The position numbers and the translations under genes are program-made. From Streptomyces asoensis (lineage in GTDB: Bacteria > Actinomycetota > Actinomycetes > Streptomycetales > Streptomycetaceae), in the NCBI RefSeq assembly GCF_013085465.1, contig NZ_CP049838.1, positions 8,866,001 to 8,930,000 on the forward strand: a DNA stretch of 64,000 bases. The letters are read 5' to 3'. Shown here one piece after another: positions 41,911-50,782 of this stretch. The notes under the pieces were generated by a model. That model searched no databases and was not told the DNA's origin. It saw only the letters and a program-made list of their open reading frames with translations. The number at the start of each line of letters is the position of its first letter. Within the stretch, counting starts at the first letter, position 1.

Positions 41911-43394
41911 TTCGCCGTCCCCTCGTCGGTGGTCCCGCCGTTCGTACGCTGCCACCAGTCGCGGAACGGCTCCGCGGGCACCGCCGGCAGATCCCGCGTA
42001 GCGCTCCACGCCTTGCCGGGGCCGGGCAGCGTACGAGGATGGAGCCGGCGTGTCCGGGACGCCAGCCGCTGCCCGGCGCGCAGGGCGCCGGGCCGGTCGA
42101 ACGCCCAGCGCGCCGCCCGCATCGCGGCCCGCTCGGCGCCATGGCCCTTGGCCGGCTTCAGCACCACCTTGTTGCCCTCGCGCGTGACCGGGCCGCCCTG
42201 GACGACCCGTTCCCGCAGGTGCACCAGCACCTCCGGGATGTCGATGGCCACCGGGCACACCTCGTAGCAGGCGCCGCACAGCGACGAGGCGTACGGCAGT
42301 GAGGCGTCGATCTCGCTCGCGGTGCCGCGGAGCTGGGGGCTGAGGATCGCGCCGATCGGGCCCGGGTAGACCGAGCCGTAGGCATGGCCGCCCGCCCGCT
42401 CGTACACCGGGCACACGTTCAGACAGGCGGAGCAGCGGATGCAGCGCAGGGCCTGCCGGCCGACCTCGTCGGCGAGGGTGTCGGTGCGGCCGTTGTCCAG
42501 CAGCACCAGATGGAAGGTGCCGGGGCCGTCGCCGTCCGTCGTGCCCGTCCAGGTCGACGTGTACGGGTTCATGCGCTCGGCCGTCGAGGAACGGGGGAGG
42601 GTCTGGAGGAAGACCTCCAGGTCCCGCCAGGTCGGCACGATCTTCTCGATGCCGACGACGGAGATCAGCGTCTCGGGGAGGGTGAGGCACATCCGCCCGT
42701 TGCCCTCGGACTCGACGACCACCAGGGTGCCGGTCTCGGCGACCATGAAGTTGGCGCCGGAGACGCCGACCTTGGCGCGCAGGAACTTCTCGCGGAGGTG
42801 CAGACGGGCTGCGTCGGCGAGTTCGGCGGGGGTGTCGGTCAGGCCCTCGGGGGCGGGGCGGCCCCACTCGCTCATCTCGCGGGTGAAGATGTCCCGGATC
42901 TCCCCCCGGTTGCGGTGGATCGCGGGGACCAGGATGTGCGACGGCCGGTCCTTGCCCAACTGCACGATGAGCTCGGCGAGGTCGGTCTCGTAGGCGCGGA
43001 TGCCCTCCGCCTCCAGCGCCTCGTTGAGCCCGATCTCCTGCGTGGCCATGGACTTGACCTTGACGACCTCCGACTCGCCGGTCTCCTTGACCAGGTCGGC
43101 CACGATCCGGTTGGCCTCGTCCGCGTCGGCGGCCCAGTGGACGATGCCGCCCGCCGCCGTCACCGACTCCTCCAACTGCACCAGGTACCGGTCGAGATGA
43201 CGCAGCGTGTGGTCCTTGATCCGCTTGCCCGCCTCCCGCAGCTCCGCCCAGTCGGACACCTCGGCCACGGCGTTCGCCCGTTTGGCCCGGATGGTGTGGG
43301 TGGCGTGCCGCAGATTCGCGCGCAGGGTCTGGTTGCCGACCGCCTCGTGCGCGGCCTTCGGGAAGGCCGGCATTCCTACGAACGTCCCGCTCAT
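41907..43394 (-). CDS. lutB: LutB, iron-sulfur LUD protein
   Basis: 495 residues. The N-terminal LUD domain (KVKSMATQEIGLNEALEAEG, VAETGTLVVVESEGNG) is followed by two 4Fe-4S binding sets (CIRCSACLNVCPVYERAGGH and SLCGACYEVCPVAIDIPEV), then a C-terminal LutB-type tail. It is the electron-transfer subunit of LutABC. ATG 43394 overlaps the lutA stop by ATGA. Confidence 0.96.
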   Translation of the reverse strand: MSGTFVGMPAFPKAAHEAVGNQTLRANLRHATHTIRAKRANAVAEVSDWAELREAGKRIKDHTLRHLDRYLVQLEESVTAAGGIVHWAADADEANRIVADLVKETGESEVVKVKSMATQEIGLNEALEAEGIRAYETDLAELIVQLGKDRPSHILVPAIHRNRGEIRDIFTREMSEWGRPAPEGLTDTPAELADAARLHLREKFLRAKVGVSGANFMVAETGTLVVVESEGNGRMCLTLPETLISVVGIEKIVPTWRDLEVFLQTLPRSSTAERMNPYTSTWTGTTDGDGPGTFHLVLLDNGRTDTLADEVGRQALRCIRCSACLNVCPVYERAGGHAYGSVYPGPIGAILSPQLRGTASEIDASLPYASSLCGACYEVCPVAIDIPEVLVHLRERVVQGGPVTREGNKVVLKPAKGHGAERAAMRAARWAFDRPGALRAGQRLASRTRRLHPRTLPGPGKAWSATRDLPAVPAEPFRDWWQRTNGGTTDEGTAK

Positions 43395-44146
43395 GACGCC
43401 GGCTCCTCCTCGGTGCTCGCCAGGATCTCCGCGATGTGCACGGGGCGCATGCCGGTCTCCAGCCGGGTCATGGTCCCGCCGATGTGCATCAGGCAGGAGT
43501 TGTCCGCCGCGCACAGCACCTCGGCGCCCGTCGACTCGGCGTTGCGCACCTTGTCGGTGCCCATCGCCGCCGAGACGTCGGCGTTCTTCAGCGCGAAGGT
43601 CCCACCGAAGCCGCAGCACTCGTCGGCGCCCGGCAGCTCCACCAGCTCCAGCCCCTCGACCGCCTGGAGCAGCCGCCGGGGCCGCTCCCCGAGACCCAGT
43701 CCGCGCAGTCCGTGACACGTCGGGTGATAGGTCACCGTGTGCGGGTAGTACGCGCCGACGTCCGTCACCCCCAGTACGTCCACCAGGAACTCGGTGAGCT
43801 CGTACGTCTTCGGGACCACCGGCGCCAGAGTGGCGGCGAGGGTGTCCCCGCGCCCCTCGGCCCGGGCCCGCTCGCCCATCCGCGGATACAGCTCCCGCAC
43901 CATCGCCCCGCACGACCCGGAGGGCGTCACGATCGCCTCGTACTCTCCGAAGACATCGGAGAAATGCCGGGCGAGCGGCTCGGCCTCATGGCGATAGCCG
44001 GTGTTGTAGTGGGCCTGGCCGCAGCAGGTCTGGGCCATCGGGAAGTCGACCTCGACGCCCAGCCTGGTCAGGAGTTTCACCACGGCACGGCCGGTCTCCG
44101 GATAGAGCGTGTCGTTGACACAGGTCAGGAACAGTGCGACACGCAT
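43391..44146 (-). CDS. lutA: LutA, (Fe-S) oxidoreductase subunit
   Basis: 251 residues with two CCG domains: QTCCGQAHYNTGYRHEAEPL and GADECCGFGGTFALKNADVS, each carrying the CCG cysteine pairs, plus SGSCGAMVRELYP and YHPTCHGLRGLG. It is the first subunit of LutABC. ATG 44146 behind AAGGAG. It lies 73 nt after rhaB on the same strand, with an operator-like palindrome and a hairpin between. Confidence 0.96.
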   Translation of the reverse strand: MRVALFLTCVNDTLYPETGRAVVKLLTRLGVEVDFPMAQTCCGQAHYNTGYRHEAEPLARHFSDVFGEYEAIVTPSGSCGAMVRELYPRMGERARAEGRGDTLAATLAPVVPKTYELTEFLVDVLGVTDVGAYYPHTVTYHPTCHGLRGLGLGERPRRLLQAVEGLELVELPGADECCGFGGTFALKNADVSAAMGTDKVRNAESTGAEVLCAADNSCLMHIGGTMTRLETGMRPVHIAEILASTEEEPAS

Positions 44147-44166
44147 CGCGGCTCCTTGCGGTTAGG

Positions 44167-44177
44167 TCATCGGATGA
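44167..44177. promoter_or_regulatory. LutR-like operator TCATC-N-GATGA upstream of lutA
   Basis: TCATC-G-GATGA, a perfect palindrome apart from its centre, 21 nt before lutA. From memory this equals the GntR-family LutR consensus described in Bacillus subtilis. No GntR gene is in the window. It suggests that lutABC has its own lactate-responsive promoter besides any readthrough from rhaB. Confidence 0.55.
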
Positions 44178-44202
44178 GTGCAGAGTAGTCCGGTGCAGGG
44201 GC

Positions 44203-44218
44203 CCGGGGGAGACCCCGG
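44203..44218 (-). terminator. Small hairpin after rhaB, possible partial terminator
   Basis: CCGGGG-GAGA-CCCCGG directly after the rhaB stop codon. The stem is 6 bp, with no U tract, so transcription from rhaB into lutABC is probably only partly stopped. Confidence 0.4.
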
Positions 44219-44219
44219 C

Positions 44220-45665
44220 TCACCGCGTGGCGAGCCGGGCCTCCGCCTCGCGCCACCGCTCGGCGTTGCCCTGCGGTTCGTAGCGCGTCAGGGGCTGCGT
44301 ACGGGCGAGCAGCCGGCGCATGTCGGCACGGTCGCCGACCAGTCCGTGCGCCCGCGCCTGGACGAGCACGTTGCCGAGGGCCGCGGCCTCCGTCGGACCG
44401 GCCACCACCGGCAGCCCGCAGGCGTCGGCGGTGAGCCGGCACAGCAGCGCGTTGCGGGTGCCGCCTCCGACGATGTGCACGACGTCGACGGGGTGGTCGG
44501 CGAGCCGCTGGGCCTCGGCGACGGCCCGCCGGTGGGCCAGGGCGAGCGAGTCGAGGATGCACCGCGTGATCTCCGCGGGCGAGGCGGGCACCGGCTGCCC
44601 GGACGCGCGACACGCCTCGGCGATCCGCTCCGGCATCCGCCCGGGCGCCAGAAACGCGGCGTCCTCGGCGTCCACGACCGAGCGCAGCGCGGGCACGGCG
44701 GCCGCCTCCCGCAGCAGCCCGCCCAGATCCGGGTCGCCCCAGGCCCGCAGGCACTCCTGGAGGAGCCACAGCCCCATGATGTTGCGCAGGTAGCGGACCG
44801 TGCCGTCCAGCCCGAGCTCGTTGGTGAAGTTGGCGGCCCGGCTCTCCTCGGTGAGCACGGGCGCCGTCAGCTCCAGGCCGGCCAGTGACCAGGTGCCGGT
44901 GCAGATGTAGGCGAACCGCTCGCCGGTCGCCGGGACCGCGGCCACGGCGGAGGCGGTGTCGTGCGAGCCGACCGTCGTCACCGGCACGGGCCCGGTCAGC
45001 CCCGTCTCCTCCAGCACCTCCGCCCGCAGCAGCCCCGCCGGGTCGCCGGGCCGCCGCAGCGGCGCGAACAGCTCCAGGTCGATGCCCAGCCGGGCGGCGA
45101 CGTCGTACGACCAGTCGCCCGTCGCGGGATCGATCAGCTGGGTGGTGGAGGCGTTGGTGAGCTCGGTGCCCTGCTCACCGGTCAGCCAGTACGCCAGCAG
45201 GTCGGGGATGAGCAACAGGCGCCGGGCGTGGGCCAGTTGCCGCGTCCCGCGGGCCGCCGTCAACTGGTAGAGGGTGTTGAAGGGCGCGTACTGGAGACCG
45301 GTGGCCGCGTAGAGCTCGGCCGCCGGCACGGTCGCCCACACCTTCTCGGCGACCCCCTCGGTGCGGGCGTCCCGGTAGTGCACCGGATTGCCGAGGAGGC
45401 TCCCGTCGGCGTCGAGCAGGCCGTAGTCCACGGCCCAGCTGTCGATGCCGACCGAGTCCACCCGGCCGGCCGCCCGCAGCCCGGCCAGCACCCCCGCGTA
45501 CAGGGACAGCACATCCCAGCGCAGTCCCTCCGGAACCCGGACCGGCCGGTTGGGGAAGCGGTGCGCCTCCGTCAGCTCCAGTGAGTCCGGGCCCACCCGG
45601 CCGACCATGACGCGCCCGCTGGACGCGCCGAGGTCGACCGCCGCGTACGACCGCACGGCCGTCAC
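44220..45665 (-). CDS. rhaB: Rhamnulokinase
   Basis: 481 residues, FGGY kinase: YAAVDLGASSGRVMVGRVG at the N-terminus, SVGIDSWAVDYGLLDADG, VGSHDTASAVAAVPATGE, GTWSLAGLEL and HIVGGGTRNALLCRLTADA in the ATP-binding half. Phosphorylates L-rhamnulose to L-rhamnulose 1-phosphate. GTG 45665 overlaps the end of rhaEW by 4 nt, though in pathway order kinase precedes aldolase. Confidence 0.95.
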   Translation of the reverse strand: MTAVRSYAAVDLGASSGRVMVGRVGPDSLELTEAHRFPNRPVRVPEGLRWDVLSLYAGVLAGLRAAGRVDSVGIDSWAVDYGLLDADGSLLGNPVHYRDARTEGVAEKVWATVPAAELYAATGLQYAPFNTLYQLTAARGTRQLAHARRLLLIPDLLAYWLTGEQGTELTNASTTQLIDPATGDWSYDVAARLGIDLELFAPLRRPGDPAGLLRAEVLEETGLTGPVPVTTVGSHDTASAVAAVPATGERFAYICTGTWSLAGLELTAPVLTEESRAANFTNELGLDGTVRYLRNIMGLWLLQECLRAWGDPDLGGLLREAAAVPALRSVVDAEDAAFLAPGRMPERIAEACRASGQPVPASPAEITRCILDSLALAHRRAVAEAQRLADHPVDVVHIVGGGTRNALLCRLTADACGLPVVAGPTEAAALGNVLVQARAHGLVGDRADMRRLLARTQPLTRYEPQGNAERWREAEARLATR

Positions 45666-47701
45666 CGGAGGAACGCGGCCGCCACACCCGCGTCGACGGG
45701 GACGTGCAGTCCGGTGGTGTGGGTGAGTTCGCCGCCGGTGAGGGCGAACACCGCGTTGGCGACATGGTCCGGCAGCACCTCACGCTTGAGGATGGTCCGC
45801 TGCGCGTAGAACTCGCCGAGCTTCTCCTCCTCGATGCCGTAGGTCGCGGCCCGCTGCGCGCCCCAGCCGCCCGCGAAGATGCCCGACCCGCGCACCACAC
45901 CGTCCGGGTTGACGCCGTTGACGCGGATGCCGTGCTCGCCCAGCTCGGCGGCCAGCAGACGCACCTGGTGGGCCTGGTCGGCCTTGGTGGCGGAGTAGGC
46001 GATGTTGTTCGGGCCGGCGAAGACGGCGTTCTTCGACGCGATGTAGACGATGTCGCCGCCCAGCTCCTGCGCGATCATCACCCGCGCCGCCTCACGCGAG
46101 ACGAGGAACGACCCGCGGGCCATGATGTCGTGCTGGAGGTCCCAGTCGCGTGCCGTCGTCTCCAGCAGCGGCTTGGAGATGGAGATCCCGGCGTTGTTGA
46201 CGACGAGGTCGACCCCGCCGAAGGCGAGCACGGCGTCCCGGAAGGCAGCGGCGATCTGCTCCTCGGAGGTCACGTCGACGGTGACGGCGACCGCCTTGTC
46301 GGCCCCGCCGAGCTCTTCGGCCACGGCGGCCGCGTTCCCGGCGTCGAGATCGGCGACGACGACACACGCGCCCTCGGCGACCAGCCGCCGGGCGATGGCC
46401 TTGCCGATCCCGCTGCCGGCGCCGGTGACCAGGGCCACCCGGGTGGCCAGCGGCTTCGGCGCGGGCATCCGCCGGAGCTTGGCCTCCTCCAGTGCCCAGT
46501 ACTCGATGCGGAACTTCTCCGACTCCTCGATCGGCGCGTACGAGGACACCGCCTCCGCGCCGCGCATCACGTTGATCGCGTTGACGTAGAACTCGCCGGC
46601 CACGCGCGCGGTCTGCTTGTCCTTGCCGAAGGAGAACATGCCCACGCCCGGGACCAGCACGATCGCCGGGTCGGCGCCGCGCATGGCGGGGGAGTCGGCG
46701 TCGGCGTGCCGCCGGTAGTAGGCGGCGTACTCCTCGCGGTACTCGGCGTGCAGCTCCTTGAGCCGCGCGATCGCGTCCTCCACCGTGCCGGTGGGCGGCA
46801 GGTCCAGGACCAGCGGCCGCACCTTGGTGCGCAGGAAGTGGTCGGGGCAGGAGGTGCCGAGGGCGGCGAGTCGCGGGTGCTCGGCCCGGGCCACGAAGTC
46901 GAGCACGGCGTCGGAGTCGGTGAAGTGCCCCACCTGGGGGCGGTCCTGGGAGGCGATGGCCCGCACGTACGGCGCGAGCGCGGCGGCCCGCTCCCGCCGC
47001 TCGTCCTCGGGCAGCGCCGCAAAGCCGTCGAGGACCGGTCCGAACGGATCGGCCTTCCCCTTCTCCGCGAGGAAGGCCTCGGCGGTCCGGATGATGTGCA
47101 GCGAGTTGCGCTCGCACTCCTCGGAGGTGTCGCCCCAGGCGGTGATCCCGTGCCCGCCGAGGACCACACCGATCGCCTGCGGGTTGGCCGCCTTGATGGC
47201 GGCGATGTCCAGCCCCAGCTGGAAGCCGGGCCGCCGCCAGGGCACCCACGCGACCGTGTCGCCGAAGCATTCGGCCGTCAGCTTCTCCCCGTCGGCGGCA
47301 CAGGCCAGCGCGATCCCGGAGTCGGGGTGCAGATGATCGACATGGGCGGCGTCGACGAGCCCGTGCATGGCGGTGTCGATCGAGGGCGCCGCCCCGCCCT
47401 TGCCGTGCAGGCAGTAGTCGAACGCGGCGACCATCTCGTCCTCGCGCTCGACGCCCGGGTACACGTTCTTCAGAGCCCGCAGCCGGTCCAGCCGCAGCGC
47501 CGCGAGCCCCGCTTCGGTGAGCGTGCCGAGGTCGCCGCCCGACCCCTTGACCCACATCAGCTCGACGTCCCCACCGGTCACGGGGTCGGTGTCGGTGCCC
47601 TTGGCGGAGGTGTTGCCGCCGGCGTAGTTGGTGTTGCGGGGATCAGCGCCGAGCCGATGGGACCGACCGAGGAGGGCGTGGGCTTCGGGGTGGGTGGACA
47701 T
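45662..47701 (-). CDS. rhaEW: Bifunctional rhamnulose-1-phosphate aldolase / lactaldehyde dehydrogenase
   Basis: 679 residues, a fusion. Residues about 1-410 are a class II aldolase (adducin-like) domain with YAGGNTSAKGTDTDPVTGGD, VDAAHVDHLHPDSGIALACA (metal-binding His) and GVVLGGHGITAWG. Residues about 420-679 are a short-chain dehydrogenase: VALVTGAGSGIGKAIARRLV, NNAGISISKPLLE, YSATKADQAHQVRLLA (YxxxK). The first half cleaves rhamnulose 1-phosphate to DHAP and L-lactaldehyde and the second oxidises the aldehyde to L-lactate, as characterised for RhaEW homologues. Confidence 0.95.
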   Translation of the reverse strand: MSTHPEAHALLGRSHRLGADPRNTNYAGGNTSAKGTDTDPVTGGDVELMWVKGSGGDLGTLTEAGLAALRLDRLRALKNVYPGVEREDEMVAAFDYCLHGKGGAAPSIDTAMHGLVDAAHVDHLHPDSGIALACAADGEKLTAECFGDTVAWVPWRRPGFQLGLDIAAIKAANPQAIGVVLGGHGITAWGDTSEECERNSLHIIRTAEAFLAEKGKADPFGPVLDGFAALPEDERRERAAALAPYVRAIASQDRPQVGHFTDSDAVLDFVARAEHPRLAALGTSCPDHFLRTKVRPLVLDLPPTGTVEDAIARLKELHAEYREEYAAYYRRHADADSPAMRGADPAIVLVPGVGMFSFGKDKQTARVAGEFYVNAINVMRGAEAVSSYAPIEESEKFRIEYWALEEAKLRRMPAPKPLATRVALVTGAGSGIGKAIARRLVAEGACVVVADLDAGNAAAVAEELGGADKAVAVTVDVTSEEQIAAAFRDAVLAFGGVDLVVNNAGISISKPLLETTARDWDLQHDIMARGSFLVSREAARVMIAQELGGDIVYIASKNAVFAGPNNIAYSATKADQAHQVRLLAAELGEHGIRVNGVNPDGVVRGSGIFAGGWGAQRAATYGIEEEKLGEFYAQRTILKREVLPDHVANAVFALTGGELTHTTGLHVPVDAGVAAAFLR

Positions 47702-47728
47702 GCGGATTCCTTACTTCTCGAACGCGGG

Positions 47729-47830
47729 CGATGGAGCGCGCTCCAAAGGGGCGCGGGGCTGTGGGGACATGCGGCTCCGCCGCGCGGGCGCGACCAGCCA
47801 CAACGGGCCCGCAGTCCGCGACGAACAGGT
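47729..47830. repeat. Streptomyces-type intergenic repeat between rhaI and rhaEW
   Basis: The segment ccaaaggggcgcggggctgtggggacatgcggctccgccgcgcgggcgcgaccagccacaacgggcccgcagtccgcg carries the AAAGGGGCGCGGGGCTGTG...GCGCGACCAGCCACAACG...CCCGCAG series that recurs in intergenic regions of many streptomycetes. It begins with a perfect palindrome GGAGCGCGCTCC. It is probably a non-autonomous or REP-like repeat; it may also form an mRNA structure between the two genes. Confidence 0.5.
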
Positions 47831-47842
47831 GACGGCAGACGC

Positions 47843-49021
47843 TTACGCCCCCCACCCCGCCTGCTCCCCACCGACCCGCGAGGCAACGATTTTCTGCGCC
47901 CACCCGGACGCCCGGTAAGCAGCAATGGGGTCGGGGTGCAACCCCGTCTCCTCCCGCACCTCACGCAGCAGCGGACGCACATCCGTGTTGTACGCGTCCA
48001 TCACCACCGCGTTCGCCTCCAGCACATCGCCGGACGCCTGCGCGGCGGCCAGCGCCGACCGGTCGACCAGCAGCGCCTTCGCCGTGGCCTCCTGCACGTT
48101 CATCACGGACCGGATGATCGCCGGGATCTTCGCCTCGATGTTGTGGCACTGGTCGAGCATGAACGCCACATCGGACGTGAACCCGCCCCCGCGCACGACC
48201 TCGTACATGATCCGGAACAGCTGGAACGGGTCGGCGGCACCCACCATGAGGTCGTCGTCCGCGTAGAACCGCGAGTTGAAGTCGAACCCGCCGAGCTTCC
48301 CCTCGCGCAGCAGCGTGGCGACGATGAACTCGATGTTGGTGCCGGGCGCGTGGTGCCCGGTGTCCACCACGACCTGCGCCTTCGGCCCGAGCTTCAGGCA
48401 GTGCGCGTACGCCGTGCCCCAGTCCGGCACGTCCGTGGAGTAGAAGGCGGGCTCGAAGAACTTGTACTCCAGCAGCATCCGCTGCCCGTCCCCGAGCCGC
48501 TCGTACACCGCGGAGAGGCCCTCGGCGAGCCGGTCCTGCCGCGCCCGGAGGTCGTCCTGGCCGGGATAGTTCGTGCCGTCGGCGAACCACAGCTTCAGAT
48601 CGGCGGAGCCCGTCGCGTCCATGATGTCGACGCACTCGAGCAGATGATCGAGAGCCTTGCGCCGCACCGCCGCGTCCGGGTGACAGATGCTGCCCAGCTT
48701 GTAGGCGTCGTCCTGGAACGTGTTGGAGTTGATCGCCCCCAGCATCACCCCGCGATCCTCGGCATGTTTCGCAAGTGCGGAGTAGTCCTCCACCTTGTCC
48801 CACGGGATGTGCAGGGCCACGGTCGGGGCGGCGCCGGTGAAGAGATGCACCTGCGCCGCGTCGTCCAGTTTCTCCTGCGGGGTGCGCGGGACGCCCTCCT
48901 GGGCGAACACCTTGAAACGGGTGCCTGAGTTCCCGTACGCCCACGACGGCGTCTCGACGGCCTGGGTCTTCAGCGCGGCCTTCACCGCGGCGAGGTCGGT
49001 CACTTCGGGCTCCTGTGACAT
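47843..49021 (-). CDS. rhaI: L-rhamnose isomerase
   Basis: 392 residues of the Pseudomonas-type rhamnose isomerase (TIM barrel): [20 protein letters not shown] near the N-terminus, [40 protein letters not shown] with the metal ligands, and [20 protein letters not shown]. Converts L-rhamnose to L-rhamnulose in the cytosol. First gene of the leftward operon rhaI-rhaEW-rhaB(-lutABC), divergent from the transporter genes, with 243 bp of shared control region. Confidence 0.5.
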   Translation of the reverse strand: MSQEPEVTDLAAVKAALKTQAVETPSWAYGNSGTRFKVFAQEGVPRTPQEKLDDAAQVHLFTGAAPTVALHIPWDKVEDYSALAKHAEDRGVMLGAINSNTFQDDAYKLGSICHPDAAVRRKALDHLLECVDIMDATGSADLKLWFADGTNYPGQDDLRARQDRLAEGLSAVYERLGDGQRMLLEYKFFEPAFYSTDVPDWGTAYAHCLKLGPKAQVVVDTGHHAPGTNIEFIVATLLREGKLGGFDFNSRFYADDDLMVGAADPFQLFRIMYEVVRGGGFTSDVAFMLDQCHNIEAKIPAIIRSVMNVQEATAKALLVDRSALAAAQASGDVLEANAVVMDAYNTDVRPLLREVREETGLHPDPIAAYRASGWAQKIVASRVGGEQAGWGA

Positions 49022-49042
49022 CGGTCCGGAACAACTCCCGGA

Positions 49043-49054
49043 TGAAACGATTCA
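49043..49054. promoter_or_regulatory. LacI-type operator 1 near rhaI
   Basis: TGAAACGATTCA, imperfect palindrome, 21 bp upstream of the rhaI start. It resembles the TGAAACGTTTCA core bound by many LacI-family proteins. Likely target of the LacI regulator encoded at 55939. Confidence 0.6.
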
Positions 49055-49139
49055 GAACGGGAAGCTATGAGCCTGCGGGAAGAGTGTCAAGCCCTCTGTG
49101 CTGCTTCGTTCTCCGTGACCGCCGCGTGACCTTCGGCTA

Positions 49140-49154
49140 TCGAAAACTTTTCGA
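49140..49154. promoter_or_regulatory. LacI-type palindrome in the centre of the divergent rha region
   Basis: TCGAAAA-C-TTTTCGA, perfect 7-bp arms, A+T-rich. It lies midway between rhaI and the transporter operon, 11 bp upstream of the -35 of the rightward promoter. Together with the flanking sites it may allow looping repression of both directions. Confidence 0.6.
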
Positions 49155-49164
49155 GACGTACCCA

Positions 49165-49194
49165 TTGACGTGACATGGCCCGGATGCCTAACGT
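49165..49194 (+). promoter_or_regulatory. Promoter of the rhamnose transporter operon
   Basis: TTGACG (49165-49170), 18-bp spacer, TAACGT (49189-49194), giving a predicted transcript start near 49200, about 65 nt before the ABC ATPase gene. It is a good housekeeping-sigma promoter for Streptomyces. Confidence 0.65.
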
Positions 49195-49208
49195 CCCGGC
49201 AATCCAGT

Positions 49209-49220
49209 TGAAACCTTTCA
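49209..49220. promoter_or_regulatory. LacI-type operator just after the rha transporter start point
   Basis: TGAAA-CC-TTTCA, perfect 5-bp arms around 2 nt, located about 10 nt past the predicted transcript start. This position fits direct blocking of transcription by a LacI repressor. It differs from operator 1 at only two central positions (CC/TT versus GA/TT). Confidence 0.65.
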
Positions 49221-49264
49221 CGACGCTGTGAGGGCATGTCCCGGGCGTCGTCGAGGAGCCATCC

Positions 49265-50782
49265 ATGACCCACCCGTCCGACGCGGGACCGGCCCCGGTG
49301 CTGGCGTTGAGGGACGTAACCAAGTCCTTCGGTGCCGTTCGCGCCCTGCGGGGCGTCTCCCTGGAGCTGTTCCCCGGCGAGGTGCACGCCCTCGCCGGCG
49401 AGAACGGCGCGGGCAAGTCCACGCTCATCAAGGCCCTCGCGGGAGTGCACCGACCCGACGCGGGTCGGGTGCTGCTCGACGGTGAGCCCGTCGTCTTCCA
49501 CGGCCCCGGCGACGCCCGCGACGCCGGTATCGCCGTGATCTACCAGGAGCCCACGCTCTTCCCCGACCTGTCGATCGCCGAGAACATCTTCATGGGCCGG
49601 CAGCCCCGGCGCGCGCTCGGCCGCATCGACCACAAGGCCACCCACGCGGCCACCGCCGCCCTGATGCGGCGCCTCGGCGTCGAGCTCGACCCCGACCGTC
49701 CGGCGCGCGGCCTGTCCATCGCGGACCAGCAGATCGTCGAGATCGCCAAGGCGCTCTCCTTCGACGCCCGGGTCCTGATCATGGACGAGCCGACCGCCGC
49801 TCTCACCGGCAGCGAGGTCGCCCGGCTGTTCGGCGTCGTGCGCACCCTGCGTGAGCAGGGCGCGGCGGTGCTGTTCATCTCGCACCGGCTGGAGGAGATC
49901 TTCGAGATCTGCCAGCGGGTGACCACCCTGCGCGACGGCGCCTGGATCGCCAGCGAGCCGCTGGCGGACATGACCGAGGACGACCTGGTCCGCCGGATGG
50001 TCGGCCGCGACCTCGACGAGCTCTACCCCAAGCAGGACGTGACACCGGGCGAGGTCGCCCTCAGCGTCCGCCGGCTGACCCGGGAAGGTGTCTTCACCGA
50101 CGTCTCCTTCGAGGTCCGGCGCGGCGAGATCGTCGGCCTCGCCGGACTCGTGGGCGCCGGCCGTACGGAGGTCGCCCGGGCGGTCTTCGGCATCGACCGC
50201 TGGGACGCCGGCGAGGTCGCCGTGGACGGCCGCACGCTGACGAACGGCGCCCCCTCCACCGCGATGGCGGCCGGCCTCGCGCTGGTCCCCGAGGACCGGC
50301 GGGCCCAGGGCCTGGTGATGGACATGTCCATCGAGCGCAACATCGGCCTGACCGGCCTGCGGACGACCGTGAAGGCCGGCCTGATGGACCGCGGCGCCGA
50401 GCGCAGCCGCTCCCTCGACTGGGCGGTCAAGCTCCAGGTGAAGTACGCCCGGATCGCCGACACCGTCAACACGCTGTCCGGCGGGAACCAGCAGAAGGTC
50501 GTCCTCGCCAAGTGGCTGGCCACCGGCCCCAAGGTGCTCATCGTCGATGAGCCGACCCGCGGCATCGACGTCGGCACCAAGGCCGAAGTGCACCGGCTGC
50601 TCAGCGAGTTGGCCGCCGACGGGGTCGCCGTCCTGATGATCTCCTCCGACCTGCCCGAGATCCTCGGCATGGCCGACCGCGTGCTGGTGATGCACGAGGG
50701 CCGGCTCGCCGCCGAGATCCCCCGTACCGAAGCCACCGAGGAAACCGTGATGGCCGCAGCCACCGGGAGGGCCGCCGCATGA
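49265..50782 (+). CDS. rhaT: Rhamnose ABC transporter ATP-binding protein
   Basis: 505 residues, two ABC domains as in RbsA/XylG: Walker [19 protein letters not shown], signature [18 protein letters not shown], Walker [15 protein letters not shown]; the second half has degenerate Walker [17 protein letters not shown] and signature [19 protein letters not shown]. Powers sugar import at the membrane. Start ATG 49265 close after GAGGAGC. Its stop overlaps the first permease gene by 4 nt. The name follows the Rhizobium rhaSTPQ scheme. Confidence 0.95.
   Translation: MTHPSDAGPAPVLALRDVTKSFGAVRALRGVSLELFPGEVHALAGENGAGKSTLIKALAGVHRPDAGRVLLDGEPVVFHGPGDARDAGIAVIYQEPTLFPDLSIAENIFMGRQPRRALGRIDHKATHAATAALMRRLGVELDPDRPARGLSIADQQIVEIAKALSFDARVLIMDEPTAALTGSEVARLFGVVRTLREQGAAVLFISHRLEEIFEICQRVTTLRDGAWIASEPLADMTEDDLVRRMVGRDLDELYPKQDVTPGEVALSVRRLTREGVFTDVSFEVRRGEIVGLAGLVGAGRTEVARAVFGIDRWDAGEVAVDGRTLTNGAPSTAMAAGLALVPEDRRAQGLVMDMSIERNIGLTGLRTTVKAGLMDRGAERSRSLDWAVKLQVKYARIADTVNTLSGGNQQKVVLAKWLATGPKVLIVDEPTRGIDVGTKAEVHRLLSELAADGVAVLMISSDLPEILGMADRVLVMHEGRLAAEIPRTEATEETVMAAATGRAAA

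Noticed and set aside
45704..48928. 1074-aa open frame on the + strand across the rhaEW and rhaI genes
   Set aside because: It lies antisense to two well-recognised enzymes and has the compositional bias of a high-GC shadow frame.
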